DNA from: Kineosporia aurantiaca JCM 3230
Lineage (GTDB): Bacteria > Actinomycetota > Actinomycetes > Actinomycetales > Kineosporiaceae
Assembly (NCBI GenBank): GCA_000719025.1
Contig: JODP01000003.1
Span: forward strand, 124,001 to 188,000
DNA: 64,000 bases
Direction: 5' to 3'
Shown: positions 51,596 to 59,602 of the stretch, in pieces
Layout: each line of letters opens with the position of its first letter
Position numbering within the stretch: position 1 is the stretch's first letter
Notes under the pieces: generated by a model
What the model was told of the DNA's origin: nothing
Seen by the model: only the letters and a program-made list of their open reading frames with translations
Database searches by the model: none
Made by a program: the position numbers and the translations under genes

Positions 51596-54500
51596 ATGGG
51601 GAGGGGAAAACGCTCGATCTCGGACGGTGTCCGCGCTGTCATCCTGGTGCTGGTGATCGCGATCCTGCTGATCGCGGGCAACGACACCTGGCTGGCGCTG
51701 GTCGCCGGCCTGGCCCCGTTGGCCTTCTCCGACCGCCAGGGCTCCTCGGACCAGACCACCGCGGACGAGCTCGACGCCTTCCGGGAGCGACTGCACGAGA
51801 TCCAGTCGGATGCGTGGCGCCGTCGGCGTCCCGGGCGCCGGGTCTCCCCCAACGACTGGTGGGGGCTGGCCGACGTCCCCCGACCCCAGATCACCACGGA
51901 AATGAGTGACGAGGGTGGGCGTCCGGTCACGGCGGACGACGAAGGACGGCTGCGCAAGACGATCCGCCGGATCCGCAGGGAGGCGACGGGCTCGCCCGAC
52001 CCCCTGGCCAAGCAGCGCGAACTGCCTCCGGAAGAGGCCCCGGGCCTGCTGCGGGCGCTGGTCGGCGCCGAGTACAACCTGGTTCTGCAGGGTCCGCGGG
52101 ATGCCGGAAAGACCGGCACACTGTTCGGTTTCGTCCTGGCCGCCCAGCAACTGCGCGACGCGGACGAGTCGTTCCCGTTGCCGCTGCGGGTTAGCCTGGC
52201 CGGCTGGGTGGAGTACGGGCTGGACGAGAGTGGCGCCCCCCGGCCGGACGCCTCGCTGATCGGCTGGATCAAGAAGCGCTTCCGCGACGACTACCCGGGC
52301 CTGCTGGAGCACGGCGCCCCGGCCGACGCCCTGCTGGACGCCCTCTGGCGCGAAGACATCCGGGCCGGTGGCAACACCCTGATCCTGTTCATCGACGACC
52401 TCGACCAGGTTCCCCCGACCCAGTTGCCGAACCTGCTGAACGAGCTGAGCAACCGCACGGTGATGATCACCTGCCGGGACACCACCCGCCCGGTCGAGCA
52501 GGGCACCGCCGGCGGCCATCACCCCTACGACGTCGAACACTGGCCCGGCCGCTGGGAATCCCTGAACCTGGTGCAGCCGACCGAGGCCTACGCCCGCGAG
52601 TTCCTCGGCATCTCGGCCGCCATTCCGCTCCCGGTAACCATCTACCGCAGCCCGCGCCTGCTGATGACCCTGCGCAGCGCCTTTCCCGAACCGGCCCGGC
52701 TGATCGAGGTTCTCGAGGAGCTCAGCCGCCTGCACACTCCGGAAGGCGCGGTCGACTGGATCTGGGAACACCTGATCGCCGAGGGCTGGCCGGACCCGGA
52801 CGCGGCCGAACCGGCGGGTGACCCTCGGGCGGTGCGCACCCTGGCCTGGGTGGCGCAGGTCGGCCTGTTCCGCAACACCCGTTTCGCCTGGTGGGAGGTG
52901 CCCCGCCTGGCCGCCGACCGAGGCCGGGCCCTAGGCGGTCAGGAGCCCCTGGTCACGGCCGCGTACCGCAGCGTCCGGCGACGCCGGGCCGACTCGGCCA
53001 CCGCGTGGGCCGCGCTGACGTTCGTCCTCTGCGTAGTCATCGTCGTTGTCCTGTTGTCGTTCGGCCGGGTCCAGGGCTACGACCGGGCCAGCCACGGGCT
53101 CCAGGCGGCCGGCCGCCTCACCCCCGCCGACCTGCGCTCCTGGGACTGGACCGGCGCCCGGGCGGTGATCACCAACCCGGTCTACCAGTCCGGCTGGGTG
53201 CTGCTGGTGGTGGTCCTGACCATCTTCGGCCTGGCCCGCTTCGGCGACGAGTTCGAGCACAAGCGCGGGGGCCGCCCGCAGATCATCGAGCCGCGGATCC
53301 CCGGCGGCCGCGGGCTGCGCGAGATCGCCACCCTGATCCCGGTCCCGAGCGCGGTGCTGGTGATCACCGGGCTGACCCTGGCCGGGCTGTTCCAGCTGGT
53401 CGGATCCGGTCCGGCGGGCCAGCTCTGGGTCGGCACGGCCTTCGCCGCGCTCTTCGTCGGGCTGCTGGCCTGGCTGCACTGGTGCTCGCGGGAGGGCGAC
53501 AACCTCACCCCGGCCGACACTTTCGCCAGCGACCAGAAGTCGGCCCGAGTGGTCGCGATCACCCTGGGCCTGGCCGCGCTGATCAGTTCCACCACGCTCT
53601 CCTGGTGGTTCACCTCGCCCCGCCACACCCCGACGCTCGGGCAGTGCCTGTGGATCAGCGCCGCCGCGGCGATCTCGATCGGCATGGCCCGCGGCTTCTA
53701 CCTCGGCGCCGGCATGATCGCGCCCCTGCTCTTCCGGCTCCGGCCCGGCTTCGGCGTGGGCTACGCGCACCGCATGCTGATGCTCGAGGAGAGCCTGCGC
53801 CGACTCGACGAGCATCGTCCGGACGGTCGGGACGCGGCCGCCCCGCTCGCCGTGACCAGCGTGTTCATCAACCTGGACCGGTCCGCACACTGGGAGGAGG
53901 ACCGAGCCCGGGGCCTGGTACTGCGCCAGATCGGCTCACTGATCCGGCTGCGGGACGTGACCCTGGAGCGGTATCTCGGGCGGATGCCCCGGGAATCCGC
54001 CCGGGAGCAGCCGGTCTCGAAATCGAGGACGGGTCTTCGGACCGGCCTTCAGCGGGTCACCATCGTGGTCGCCACCACCGTCGCTCTCCTCAGCCTGACC
54101 GGCACGGCCGCCGTCGTCGTCCCTCGTTCGTTCTGTTCACCCCAGCAGGACCTGCTGGCCTTCCTGCACCGGGTCCGGTCCGCCCAGACCTGGCTGGAGA
54201 ACGGCCAGTGCGTCGGCTTCGAGACGCTGACCGGCAGCGGGAACCAGTTCACGGCCACGATCGCCACCTCCGGCGCTCCGGAGGCCGAGCGCAACGCCAT
54301 CCTGGCCCGGATCCAGCGTCAGAACGCCGCCGTCCCGGACCCGAAACGCGCGGTCAACATGCTGTTCCTGGCTCCGCTCAGCCGCACTGCCGGCAGCAGC
54401 GCCATCAATGCGCTCTACCAACTGCAGGGCGCCCAGCTCGCGCAGGCGGCGATCAATCAGAGCGACACCACGTACGTCCGGCTGGTCGTGGCCAACGTCG

Positions 54501-55561
54501 GGGAGGACTTCACCTCCGGCCCGTCCGTGGTGCAGGTGATCAACCGGAAGTTCCCCTCCGACCCGGCGGACCCGGAGTCGATCAAGGCGGTGATCGGCGT
54601 GGCCCAGAGCCGGGCCGCCGCCCGGGAGTCGCTGGCCCAGCTCCGCGAGGTGCCGGTGGTGGCGGGCGCGGTCAACGGCAACGACATGCGGCACGGCCTG
54701 ATCCTCGGCCAGGACGTGGATTTCGGCGCCGACTTCGTCAGCGTGGCGCCCAGCGACCACGAGGTGGCCCGGGCCCTGCTGTCCGCCCCGGTGCTGGCCA
54801 AGGCCGAGGCCACCCTGCACCGGGCGGCCGGGCGGGCGACGACCGTGGACCTGGGCATCATCCGGGACAGCACCGACACCTACTTCAGCAACGACCTGGG
54901 CAACTCGCTGGACGAGGTGGCCGAGGAGAGTCTGCAGGGCCAGATCGGCGTGCGGGAGCGGGTGGACCTGCGCGAGACCGCTCCGGCCGCGCACTACCGG
55001 AGCCTGGCCGCGGACATGTGCTCGTCCCGGTACTCCCGCACCGTCTGGCTCTTCGCCGGCCGCGGCACCCAGCTCACCCGGCTCGACCAGGCCCTGCGCC
55101 AGCAGGACGGCCGACAGCGCTGCCGGCCGGCCGTCATCGCCGGGCCGGGCGCCCTGAGCGCGATCCAGTCCGGCTCGGTCACCGCGTCCGGACCGCTGCA
55201 GAACCTGCTCTTCTACTCTCTGGTGAACCGGAGTTGGAGCATGAGCGCGGCCGAACTGACCCCGACCGAGGCGATCTCCCGGGCCAGTGACCTCTCGACC
55301 GGGTGGGCGGCCACCGTGGAGGCCTATCGGCGCCTGGTTCCGGATGGCGCGGCCCGTTGCCCGGACGCTCCCAACGGCCCGCAGATTCCGGTCAGCATCG
55401 AGAACGGAGCGGCCGGCGACGGGCACAACACGCTCTACGGAACCCCCGACCCCTGCTCGTCCGGACCGGCCCCGGCCATCTATCTGTGCCCCCTGAACGA
55501 CACCTCAGGGCAGGTGCTGCCGCCCTGCGTAGCGGTCGGCCCGGAAGACCTTCGCGACTGA
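51596..55561 (+). CDS. Membrane STAND/NACHT-like NTPase with extracytoplasmic type-1 PBP-like sensor domain
   Basis: A 1321-residue protein. An N-terminal hydrophobic hairpin (about 14-44) and a linker lead to a P-loop NTPase: Walker A GPRDAGKT at 166-173, Walker B LILFIDDLDQV with Asp267/Asp268, then a helical lid. Six hydrophobic segments follow (about 472-490, 536-550, 586-604, 610-630, 652-673, 684-712), then a loop of about 105 residues, a seventh (821-842) and about 480 extracytoplasmic residues. That region reads as a type-1 periplasmic-binding fold: NMLFLAPLSRTAG, LQGAQLAQAAINQSD, AVIGVAQSRAA, DFVSVAPSDHEVARALL. Helix count puts the NTPase inside and the PBP domain outside. No effector domain is recognised. 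Likely a ligand-gated membrane receptor; role inferred. Confidence 0.8.
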   Translation: MGRGKRSISDGVRAVILVLVIAILLIAGNDTWLALVAGLAPLAFSDRQGSSDQTTADELDAFRERLHEIQSDAWRRRRPGRRVSPNDWWGLADVPRPQITTEMSDEGGRPVTADDEGRLRKTIRRIRREATGSPDPLAKQRELPPEEAPGLLRALVGAEYNLVLQGPRDAGKTGTLFGFVLAAQQLRDADESFPLPLRVSLAGWVEYGLDESGAPRPDASLIGWIKKRFRDDYPGLLEHGAPADALLDALWREDIRAGGNTLILFIDDLDQVPPTQLPNLLNELSNRTVMITCRDTTRPVEQGTAGGHHPYDVEHWPGRWESLNLVQPTEAYAREFLGISAAIPLPVTIYRSPRLLMTLRSAFPEPARLIEVLEELSRLHTPEGAVDWIWEHLIAEGWPDPDAAEPAGDPRAVRTLAWVAQVGLFRNTRFAWWEVPRLAADRGRALGGQEPLVTAAYRSVRRRRADSATAWAALTFVLCVVIVVVLLSFGRVQGYDRASHGLQAAGRLTPADLRSWDWTGARAVITNPVYQSGWVLLVVVLTIFGLARFGDEFEHKRGGRPQIIEPRIPGGRGLREIATLIPVPSAVLVITGLTLAGLFQLVGSGPAGQLWVGTAFAALFVGLLAWLHWCSREGDNLTPADTFASDQKSARVVAITLGLAALISSTTLSWWFTSPRHTPTLGQCLWISAAAAISIGMARGFYLGAGMIAPLLFRLRPGFGVGYAHRMLMLEESLRRLDEHRPDGRDAAAPLAVTSVFINLDRSAHWEEDRARGLVLRQIGSLIRLRDVTLERYLGRMPRESAREQPVSKSRTGLRTGLQRVTIVVATTVALLSLTGTAAVVVPRSFCSPQQDLLAFLHRVRSAQTWLENGQCVGFETLTGSGNQFTATIATSGAPEAERNAILARIQRQNAAVPDPKRAVNMLFLAPLSRTAGSSAINALYQLQGAQLAQAAINQSDTTYVRLVVANVGEDFTSGPSVVQVINRKFPSDPADPESIKAVIGVAQSRAAARESLAQLREVPVVAGAVNGNDMRHGLILGQDVDFGADFVSVAPSDHEVARALLSAPVLAKAEATLHRAAGRATTVDLGIIRDSTDTYFSNDLGNSLDEVAEESLQGQIGVRERVDLRETAPAAHYRSLAADMCSSRYSRTVWLFAGRGTQLTRLDQALRQQDGRQRCRPAVIAGPGALSAIQSGSVTASGPLQNLLFYSLVNRSWSMSAAELTPTEAISRASDLSTGWAATVEAYRRLVPDGAARCPDAPNGPQIPVSIENGAAGDGHNTLYGTPDPCSSGPAPAIYLCPLNDTSGQVLPPCVAVGPEDLRD

Positions 55562-55562
55562 C

Positions 55563-55949
55563 TCAGGGCATCTGGTCGAGCAGAGCACGCGGCCCGGCGA
55601 CCAGTGCCTGTTGCGGGAGCCGGGCCCGCAGCCCTCGGTCGGCCGTGACCACCAGCGGGATCCCGCCCTCCTCGACGATCCGGTCCGCAGCCGTGGCGAT
55701 CGCACTGTCACCGTCGGCCGTCGCCCGGATCACCTCGACCGGCTCCGGCGCCGAAGCCCCCTTGGCCTTCCCCTCAACCACCGCCAGAATCCTTGCCACG
55801 GGATGACTTTCACCATCCACCACGACCTCGGAGACCCCACTCAGGCTCGCCATCAGCCGGGTCGCGGCCCCCAGCCGGTCCCGCCACCAGCCGTCCGGAC
55901 GACTCCCCATCACGTTCGCCACATCGACGAGGAGGGCGACCTCAGGCAT
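55563..55949 (-). CDS. NYN/PIN-like nuclease domain protein
   Basis: A 128-residue single-domain protein. Acidic residues typical of NYN/PIN nucleases are in place: LVDVANVMG (Asp9, Asn12), ADGDSAIATAADR in the middle, and VTADRGLRARL near the end. It probably cleaves RNA with metal ions. It overlaps the end of the E1 dehydrogenase gene by 8 bases, so is co-transcribed with it, which is an odd partner. No antitoxin gene is adjacent. Confidence 0.8.
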   Translation of the reverse strand: MPEVALLVDVANVMGSRPDGWWRDRLGAATRLMASLSGVSEVVVDGESHPVARILAVVEGKAKGASAPEPVEVIRATADGDSAIATAADRIVEEGGIPLVVTADRGLRARLPQQALVAGPRALLDQMP

Positions 55950-58299
55950 CGGCCGAGGTGCTGCAGAGGGCTCGGGCGGTCGAAAGGATGCGCTGCTCGG
56001 TCAGTTCCACGAACTGGGCCCCCGGACCGACCGGCAGCGGACTGTCCCGCGCCGTCACCCGGGCCATCCGCCCGTCGAACCCGGCCTCCAGCACCCCGGT
56101 CACCAGGCTCTCGGAAACCCCTCCGGTGCGCCGGGTCTCGTCCACGATCAGCAGGTTCCCGGTGGCCAGGGCCGCGTTCACCAGATCGTCCATCGGCAGT
56201 GGCGCCAGCCAGCGCAGATCCACCACCCGGCAGCCGATGCCCTCGGGCTCCAGCGCCGCCGCCGCCCGCAGCGCCAGGCGCAGGCCGTTGCCGTAGGCCG
56301 CGATGGTCAGGTCCTCACCGGCTCCGTGCACCACGGCCCGGCCGATCGCGGCGTGCTGAGCACCCCATTCGGCCGGTGGCGCGTAGGGCGCGAGCCAGCC
56401 GTCGTCTCCTTCGGCCACCAGATCCCGCTGATGGTAGAGCGCGACCGGCTCGAGCAGCACGCTGACCGTGCCGTCCGCCTCGGCCGCGGCCAGACAGGTG
56501 CGTAGCAGCGCCGGGGCCTGGGCCGGGTGCGCCGGGCAGGCGATCACCAGGCCCGGGATGTCCCGCAGCCCACCGAGCGCGTTGTCCACCGCTACCGCCC
56601 CGCCGGCGCCGTCTTGATACCCCAGCCCAGGCACCCGCAGCACCATCGGGTTGCGATAGCTGCCGCCGCTGCCGAACATCAGCGTCGCCGCCTCGGAGCG
56701 CAGCAGTTCGTCGGCCGCGTGCAGATCGTCCAGCCCGAGCTCGGCGATCGGCAGCAGCCCGCTGACCGCCGCCCCCATCGCCAGCCCGAGAATCGCCCGG
56801 CCGTCCGGCGCGGTGTCGGTGATCCGGGTCGCGCCCAGCCGTTTCTGCAGCCCGCGGGTCACCCCGAACAGGCCGCCGGCCCGGGCCACGTCGCGGCCCA
56901 GCACCACTACCCCGGGATGCGCGATCGCCGCGTCCAACAGCGCGCGGTTGATCGACTCGGCCAGGGTGAGCGGGCCCTCCTTCTCCGGCAGCCGGTCCTC
57001 GAACACCTGGTTGCGGCGGTCGGCCGAGGGCTCCCGGGCGGCCGCCATCCCGACCACGGCCGGACGTCGCGGCGACAGCGGGGCCATCACCTCGGCGGCG
57101 CTGCCGAACCGGGGCCGGTGCATCGCGTCCTCCACCGCCGAGGCCACCCGGTCGCGCAGGTTCAGCAGCCGGTCGGCCACCTCGGCACCGGTCAGCACCC
57201 CGTGCCGGACCATCGCGGTCATGGTCGCGACCAGCGGGTCACGCTCCCGATCGGCGGCGATCCGGTCGTCCCGACGGTAGCCGCGCTCGTCGTCCTGACC
57301 GCTCTGGCCGCCGATCCGCACAGTGGAGAGGTGCAGCAGCACCGGGCGGCGATGGGCGCGGGCCGTCTCGACCGCTCGACGGGCAGTAGCGAACAACGTG
57401 GCGGCGTCGCCGGCGGTGTCGGCCCGGAAGTACCGCAACCCCTCGCGGGCCGCGAACTGGGACTCGATCCAGCCGGGCGGGCCGGAGGTGGAGAAGGCGA
57501 GTCCGTTGTCCTCGCAGACCAGCAGCAAGGGCAGCGGAACGCCCTGCCGGGCGGCCCAGAGCGCGGTGCTGATCGCCCCCTGGGTGGTGCTGTGCCCGGC
57601 CGTCCCGTCGCCGAATCCGGCCATCGCCACCGCGTCGGCCGGCCCGTTCAGCCGGCCACCGGCGATCCGCGCCCGGTCGCGCGGCTGCCGGCCGATCGCC
57701 CAGGCCAGGCCGACGGCCCGGGGCAGGTGCCCGGCCGGGGTGGAGGCGGGCGGGAGCACGGCGACGTCGGCGTGCGCCGGACCGGGCCGACGACCCCCGC
57801 CGGCCGGCTGGTCAACGCTGCCGGCCAGCCCCCGGGCGACCGCGGCAATGCCCTCGTCGAGCCCGGCCGAGGCCAGCCGGGCCAGGTAGAACGCGGTGGA
57901 TCGGGAGTGCAGGAGAGCCGGGTCGTTGCTGCGCAGGGCCATGGCCACGGCGGCGTTGCCCTCGTGCCCGGCCGAGGCCACGGTGTGCCGGCCCAGCCCG
58001 GCCGCGGCCATCCGGCGCGCGGCCACGTCCAGCCACCGGCTGGCCGCCTGGGCCTCGAACAGGTCGGCCAGGTCGGCCCGCAGCGCCTCCAGCGGAGCCT
58101 CTTCGTCCGTTCCGTCCACCGGGACCAGGACATCGCCGTCCTCCGGAGCCGGCGGGGCGCCGGCCGGAGGTGGCGGGTCCTCGGCCAGGCGCTGCAGCAC
58201 CGGGCCGAGGTGATCGACGAGCTCGGCCCCCGGGCCGGGCTCGCCGAGATCGGTCACCGTGAGCGCGGGGGCACCCTCAGCGAACCGTGGGTGCTTCAC
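55942..58299 (-). CDS. Fused alpha/beta E1 component of a 2-oxoacid dehydrogenase
   Basis: A 785-residue thiamine-diphosphate enzyme combining E1-alpha and E1-beta in one chain. The alpha part carries the TPP motif GDG (230-232) through Asn265 (CEDNGLAFST); the beta part runs from about 445 (LAESINRALLDAAIAHPGV), with the pyrimidine-binding half (ELGLDDLHAADELL) and the transketolase C-terminal domain (CRVVDLRWLAPLPMDDL). Closest in style to branched-chain or pyruvate dehydrogenases; no E2 or E3 gene is here. A 60-residue Pro/Asp-rich N-terminus is unusual. GTG start at 58299 overlaps the rhodanese gene end by 23 bases. Confidence 0.9.
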   Translation of the reverse strand: MKHPRFAEGAPALTVTDLGEPGPGAELVDHLGPVLQRLAEDPPPPAGAPPAPEDGDVLVPVDGTDEEAPLEALRADLADLFEAQAASRWLDVAARRMAAAGLGRHTVASAGHEGNAAVAMALRSNDPALLHSRSTAFYLARLASAGLDEGIAAVARGLAGSVDQPAGGGRRPGPAHADVAVLPPASTPAGHLPRAVGLAWAIGRQPRDRARIAGGRLNGPADAVAMAGFGDGTAGHSTTQGAISTALWAARQGVPLPLLLVCEDNGLAFSTSGPPGWIESQFAAREGLRYFRADTAGDAATLFATARRAVETARAHRRPVLLHLSTVRIGGQSGQDDERGYRRDDRIAADRERDPLVATMTAMVRHGVLTGAEVADRLLNLRDRVASAVEDAMHRPRFGSAAEVMAPLSPRRPAVVGMAAAREPSADRRNQVFEDRLPEKEGPLTLAESINRALLDAAIAHPGVVVLGRDVARAGGLFGVTRGLQKRLGATRITDTAPDGRAILGLAMGAAVSGLLPIAELGLDDLHAADELLRSEAATLMFGSGGSYRNPMVLRVPGLGYQDGAGGAVAVDNALGGLRDIPGLVIACPAHPAQAPALLRTCLAAAEADGTVSVLLEPVALYHQRDLVAEGDDGWLAPYAPPAEWGAQHAAIGRAVVHGAGEDLTIAAYGNGLRLALRAAAALEPEGIGCRVVDLRWLAPLPMDDLVNAALATGNLLIVDETRRTGGVSESLVTGVLEAGFDGRMARVTARDSPLPVGPGAQFVELTEQRILSTARALCSTSADA

Positions 58300-58615
58300 C
58301 GGTGTCGCTCACCATCTCGCGGCCGGCCGCCTGCCAGGCCCCCATACCGCCGTCGATGTTGACCGCGTCGAAACCGTTCTGCCCGAGCCAGGCGACCGCG
58401 CGGCCGGAACGCCCGCCGGACCGGCAGATCACGTAGACCTGACCGTCGGCGCTCTCCGGCAGGTCACCGGTGCGGGCCGGCAGATCGCCGAGCGGGATGT
58501 GGACCGCGCCCTGAATGTGCCCGGCCTGCCATTCGTCGGGCTCGCGCACGTCGACGATGGCAGCGTCGGCGGGCACCTGGGTGGGGTCCACCGAGGGGAC
58601 CTGCGGCGGGAACAT
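58277..58615 (-). CDS. Rhodanese-like sulfurtransferase
   Basis: A 112-residue single rhodanese domain from the ATG at 58615 (perfect aggagg). Active-site loop CRSGGRS with Cys64; other signatures are IVDVREPDEWQAGHIQGA and NIDGGMGAWQAAG. It carries or transfers sulfane sulfur in the cytoplasm. First gene of the rhodanese-E1-NYN group, each overlapping the next. Confidence 0.93.
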   Translation of the reverse strand: MFPPQVPSVDPTQVPADAAIVDVREPDEWQAGHIQGAVHIPLGDLPARTGDLPESADGQVYVICRSGGRSGRAVAWLGQNGFDAVNIDGGMGAWQAAGREMVSDTGEAPTVR

Positions 58616-58859
58616 GAAGCCTCCTGAGGGCACCGGCGACCGGTGCCCGGAATCGATCGGGTTCGGACATTCTCTCAGGCAGAGGATGCGCGCCGGGACG
58701 TCGGCGGCGGCCTGTCGGGCCGGCCGGGAACCTATTCGGCGGCCAAACCCGTCCGGGCCGGTCAAACCCGCCACGGAACCGACCGGTCACCACCGGCGTC
58801 CAAGAAGCGTGCCCATCAAGACCGGCCCGTACCCGTGCCCGCACGAAAGGATGCGACCC

Positions 58860-59336
58860 GTGGATCATCAGCCCTCACCCCGAAGCCGTCGTCGCCCCCG
58901 GATCGCCGCACTGTCGCTCGGCTCGGTCGCCGTGGCCGTCCTGGCCGCCGGATGCGGTTCCGGCTCGAGTTCCGGCAGCGTCACCCCGCGGGACGCGCCC
59001 ACCAGCACCGCCGCGGCCACCGCGCTGACCGTCAAGGTGACCGACGGCACCACCACCACCTCCACGCTGACCTGCGACCCGGCCGGCGGGGACCTGCCCG
59101 GCGCGGCCGCGGCCTGCGCCGTCCTGGAGAAGAACGGCGCCAAGTTCCTGCCCCCCACTTCGAAAGACCTGGTCTGCACGATGATCTTCGGCGGCGACCA
59201 GACCGCAGTGATCACCGGGACCTGGAAGGGCAAGGCGGTGAACGCCGGTTTCAGCCGGCAGAACGGCTGCGAGATCGCCCGGTGGGACGCCCTGGTCCCG
59301 CTGCTGCCGAAGCTCGCCCCGGCCGGGGCCCAATAG
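58860..59336 (+). CDS. Subtilisin-inhibitor (SSI) family lipoprotein
   Basis: A 158-residue protein. The lipobox LAAGC (Cys32) follows a basic, hydrophobic leader, so it is membrane-anchored. The mature domain has the SSI cysteine pattern: Cys71/Cys85 and Cys105/Cys136, matching the two disulfides of Streptomyces subtilisin inhibitor. The reactive site reads Cys105-Thr-Met107-Ile108-Phe, aligned with SSI's Cys-Pro-Met-Val-Tyr, so Met107-Ile108 is the predicted P1-P1' bond. The GTG at 58860 has AAAGGA 8 bases before it; an ATG at 58851 is an alternative. It lies 266 bases upstream of two secreted serine peptidases, its possible targets. Confidence 0.88.
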   Translation: MDHQPSPRSRRRPRIAALSLGSVAVAVLAAGCGSGSSSGSVTPRDAPTSTAAATALTVKVTDGTTTTSTLTCDPAGGDLPGAAAACAVLEKNGAKFLPPTSKDLVCTMIFGGDQTAVITGTWKGKAVNAGFSRQNGCEIARWDALVPLLPKLAPAGAQ

Positions 59337-59466
59337 CCGGACTTCGCCGGCCGCGGGTGATACGTCACCGGCCACAAGTACCCCTTAAGGCACTCCCGAG
59401 CCGGACGTTGACCGCAAAAGCGGTGCCCATCAGCAAAAACCGATCAGGGCGGCCGGAAAGGGGTGT

Positions 59467-59602
59467 TTCCTAACCGCTTCGAAAGGCATAAGGTTGCGCC
59501 CACAGCTGGGGGTTGATCACTGCCGGGTACCGGCCGGGCAGCTCATCAGGCGTCACCCGGCACAGTCGTGCCGGATGGGGGTTTCGGACAAGTGGGGGCA
59601 CC
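59467..59602 (+). promoter_or_regulatory. Conserved promoter and 5' leader, peptidase gene 1
   Basis: Shares with 61471-61603: ttcctaa..cg, then a TAAGGT/TTAGGGT box, gcccaca-ctggggg-ttg, a hairpin (ccggcac-agtc-gtgccgg here) and the identical cggacaagtgggggc before the ATG. Promoter-like boxes plus a structured leader of about 100 bases. Could be a cis-regulatory RNA or simply duplicated upstream DNA. Confidence 0.6.

Noticed and set aside
59467..59602. ydaO (cyclic-di-AMP) or other known riboswitch
   Set aside because: The leader lacks the conserved core segments of riboswitch classes I can recognise.
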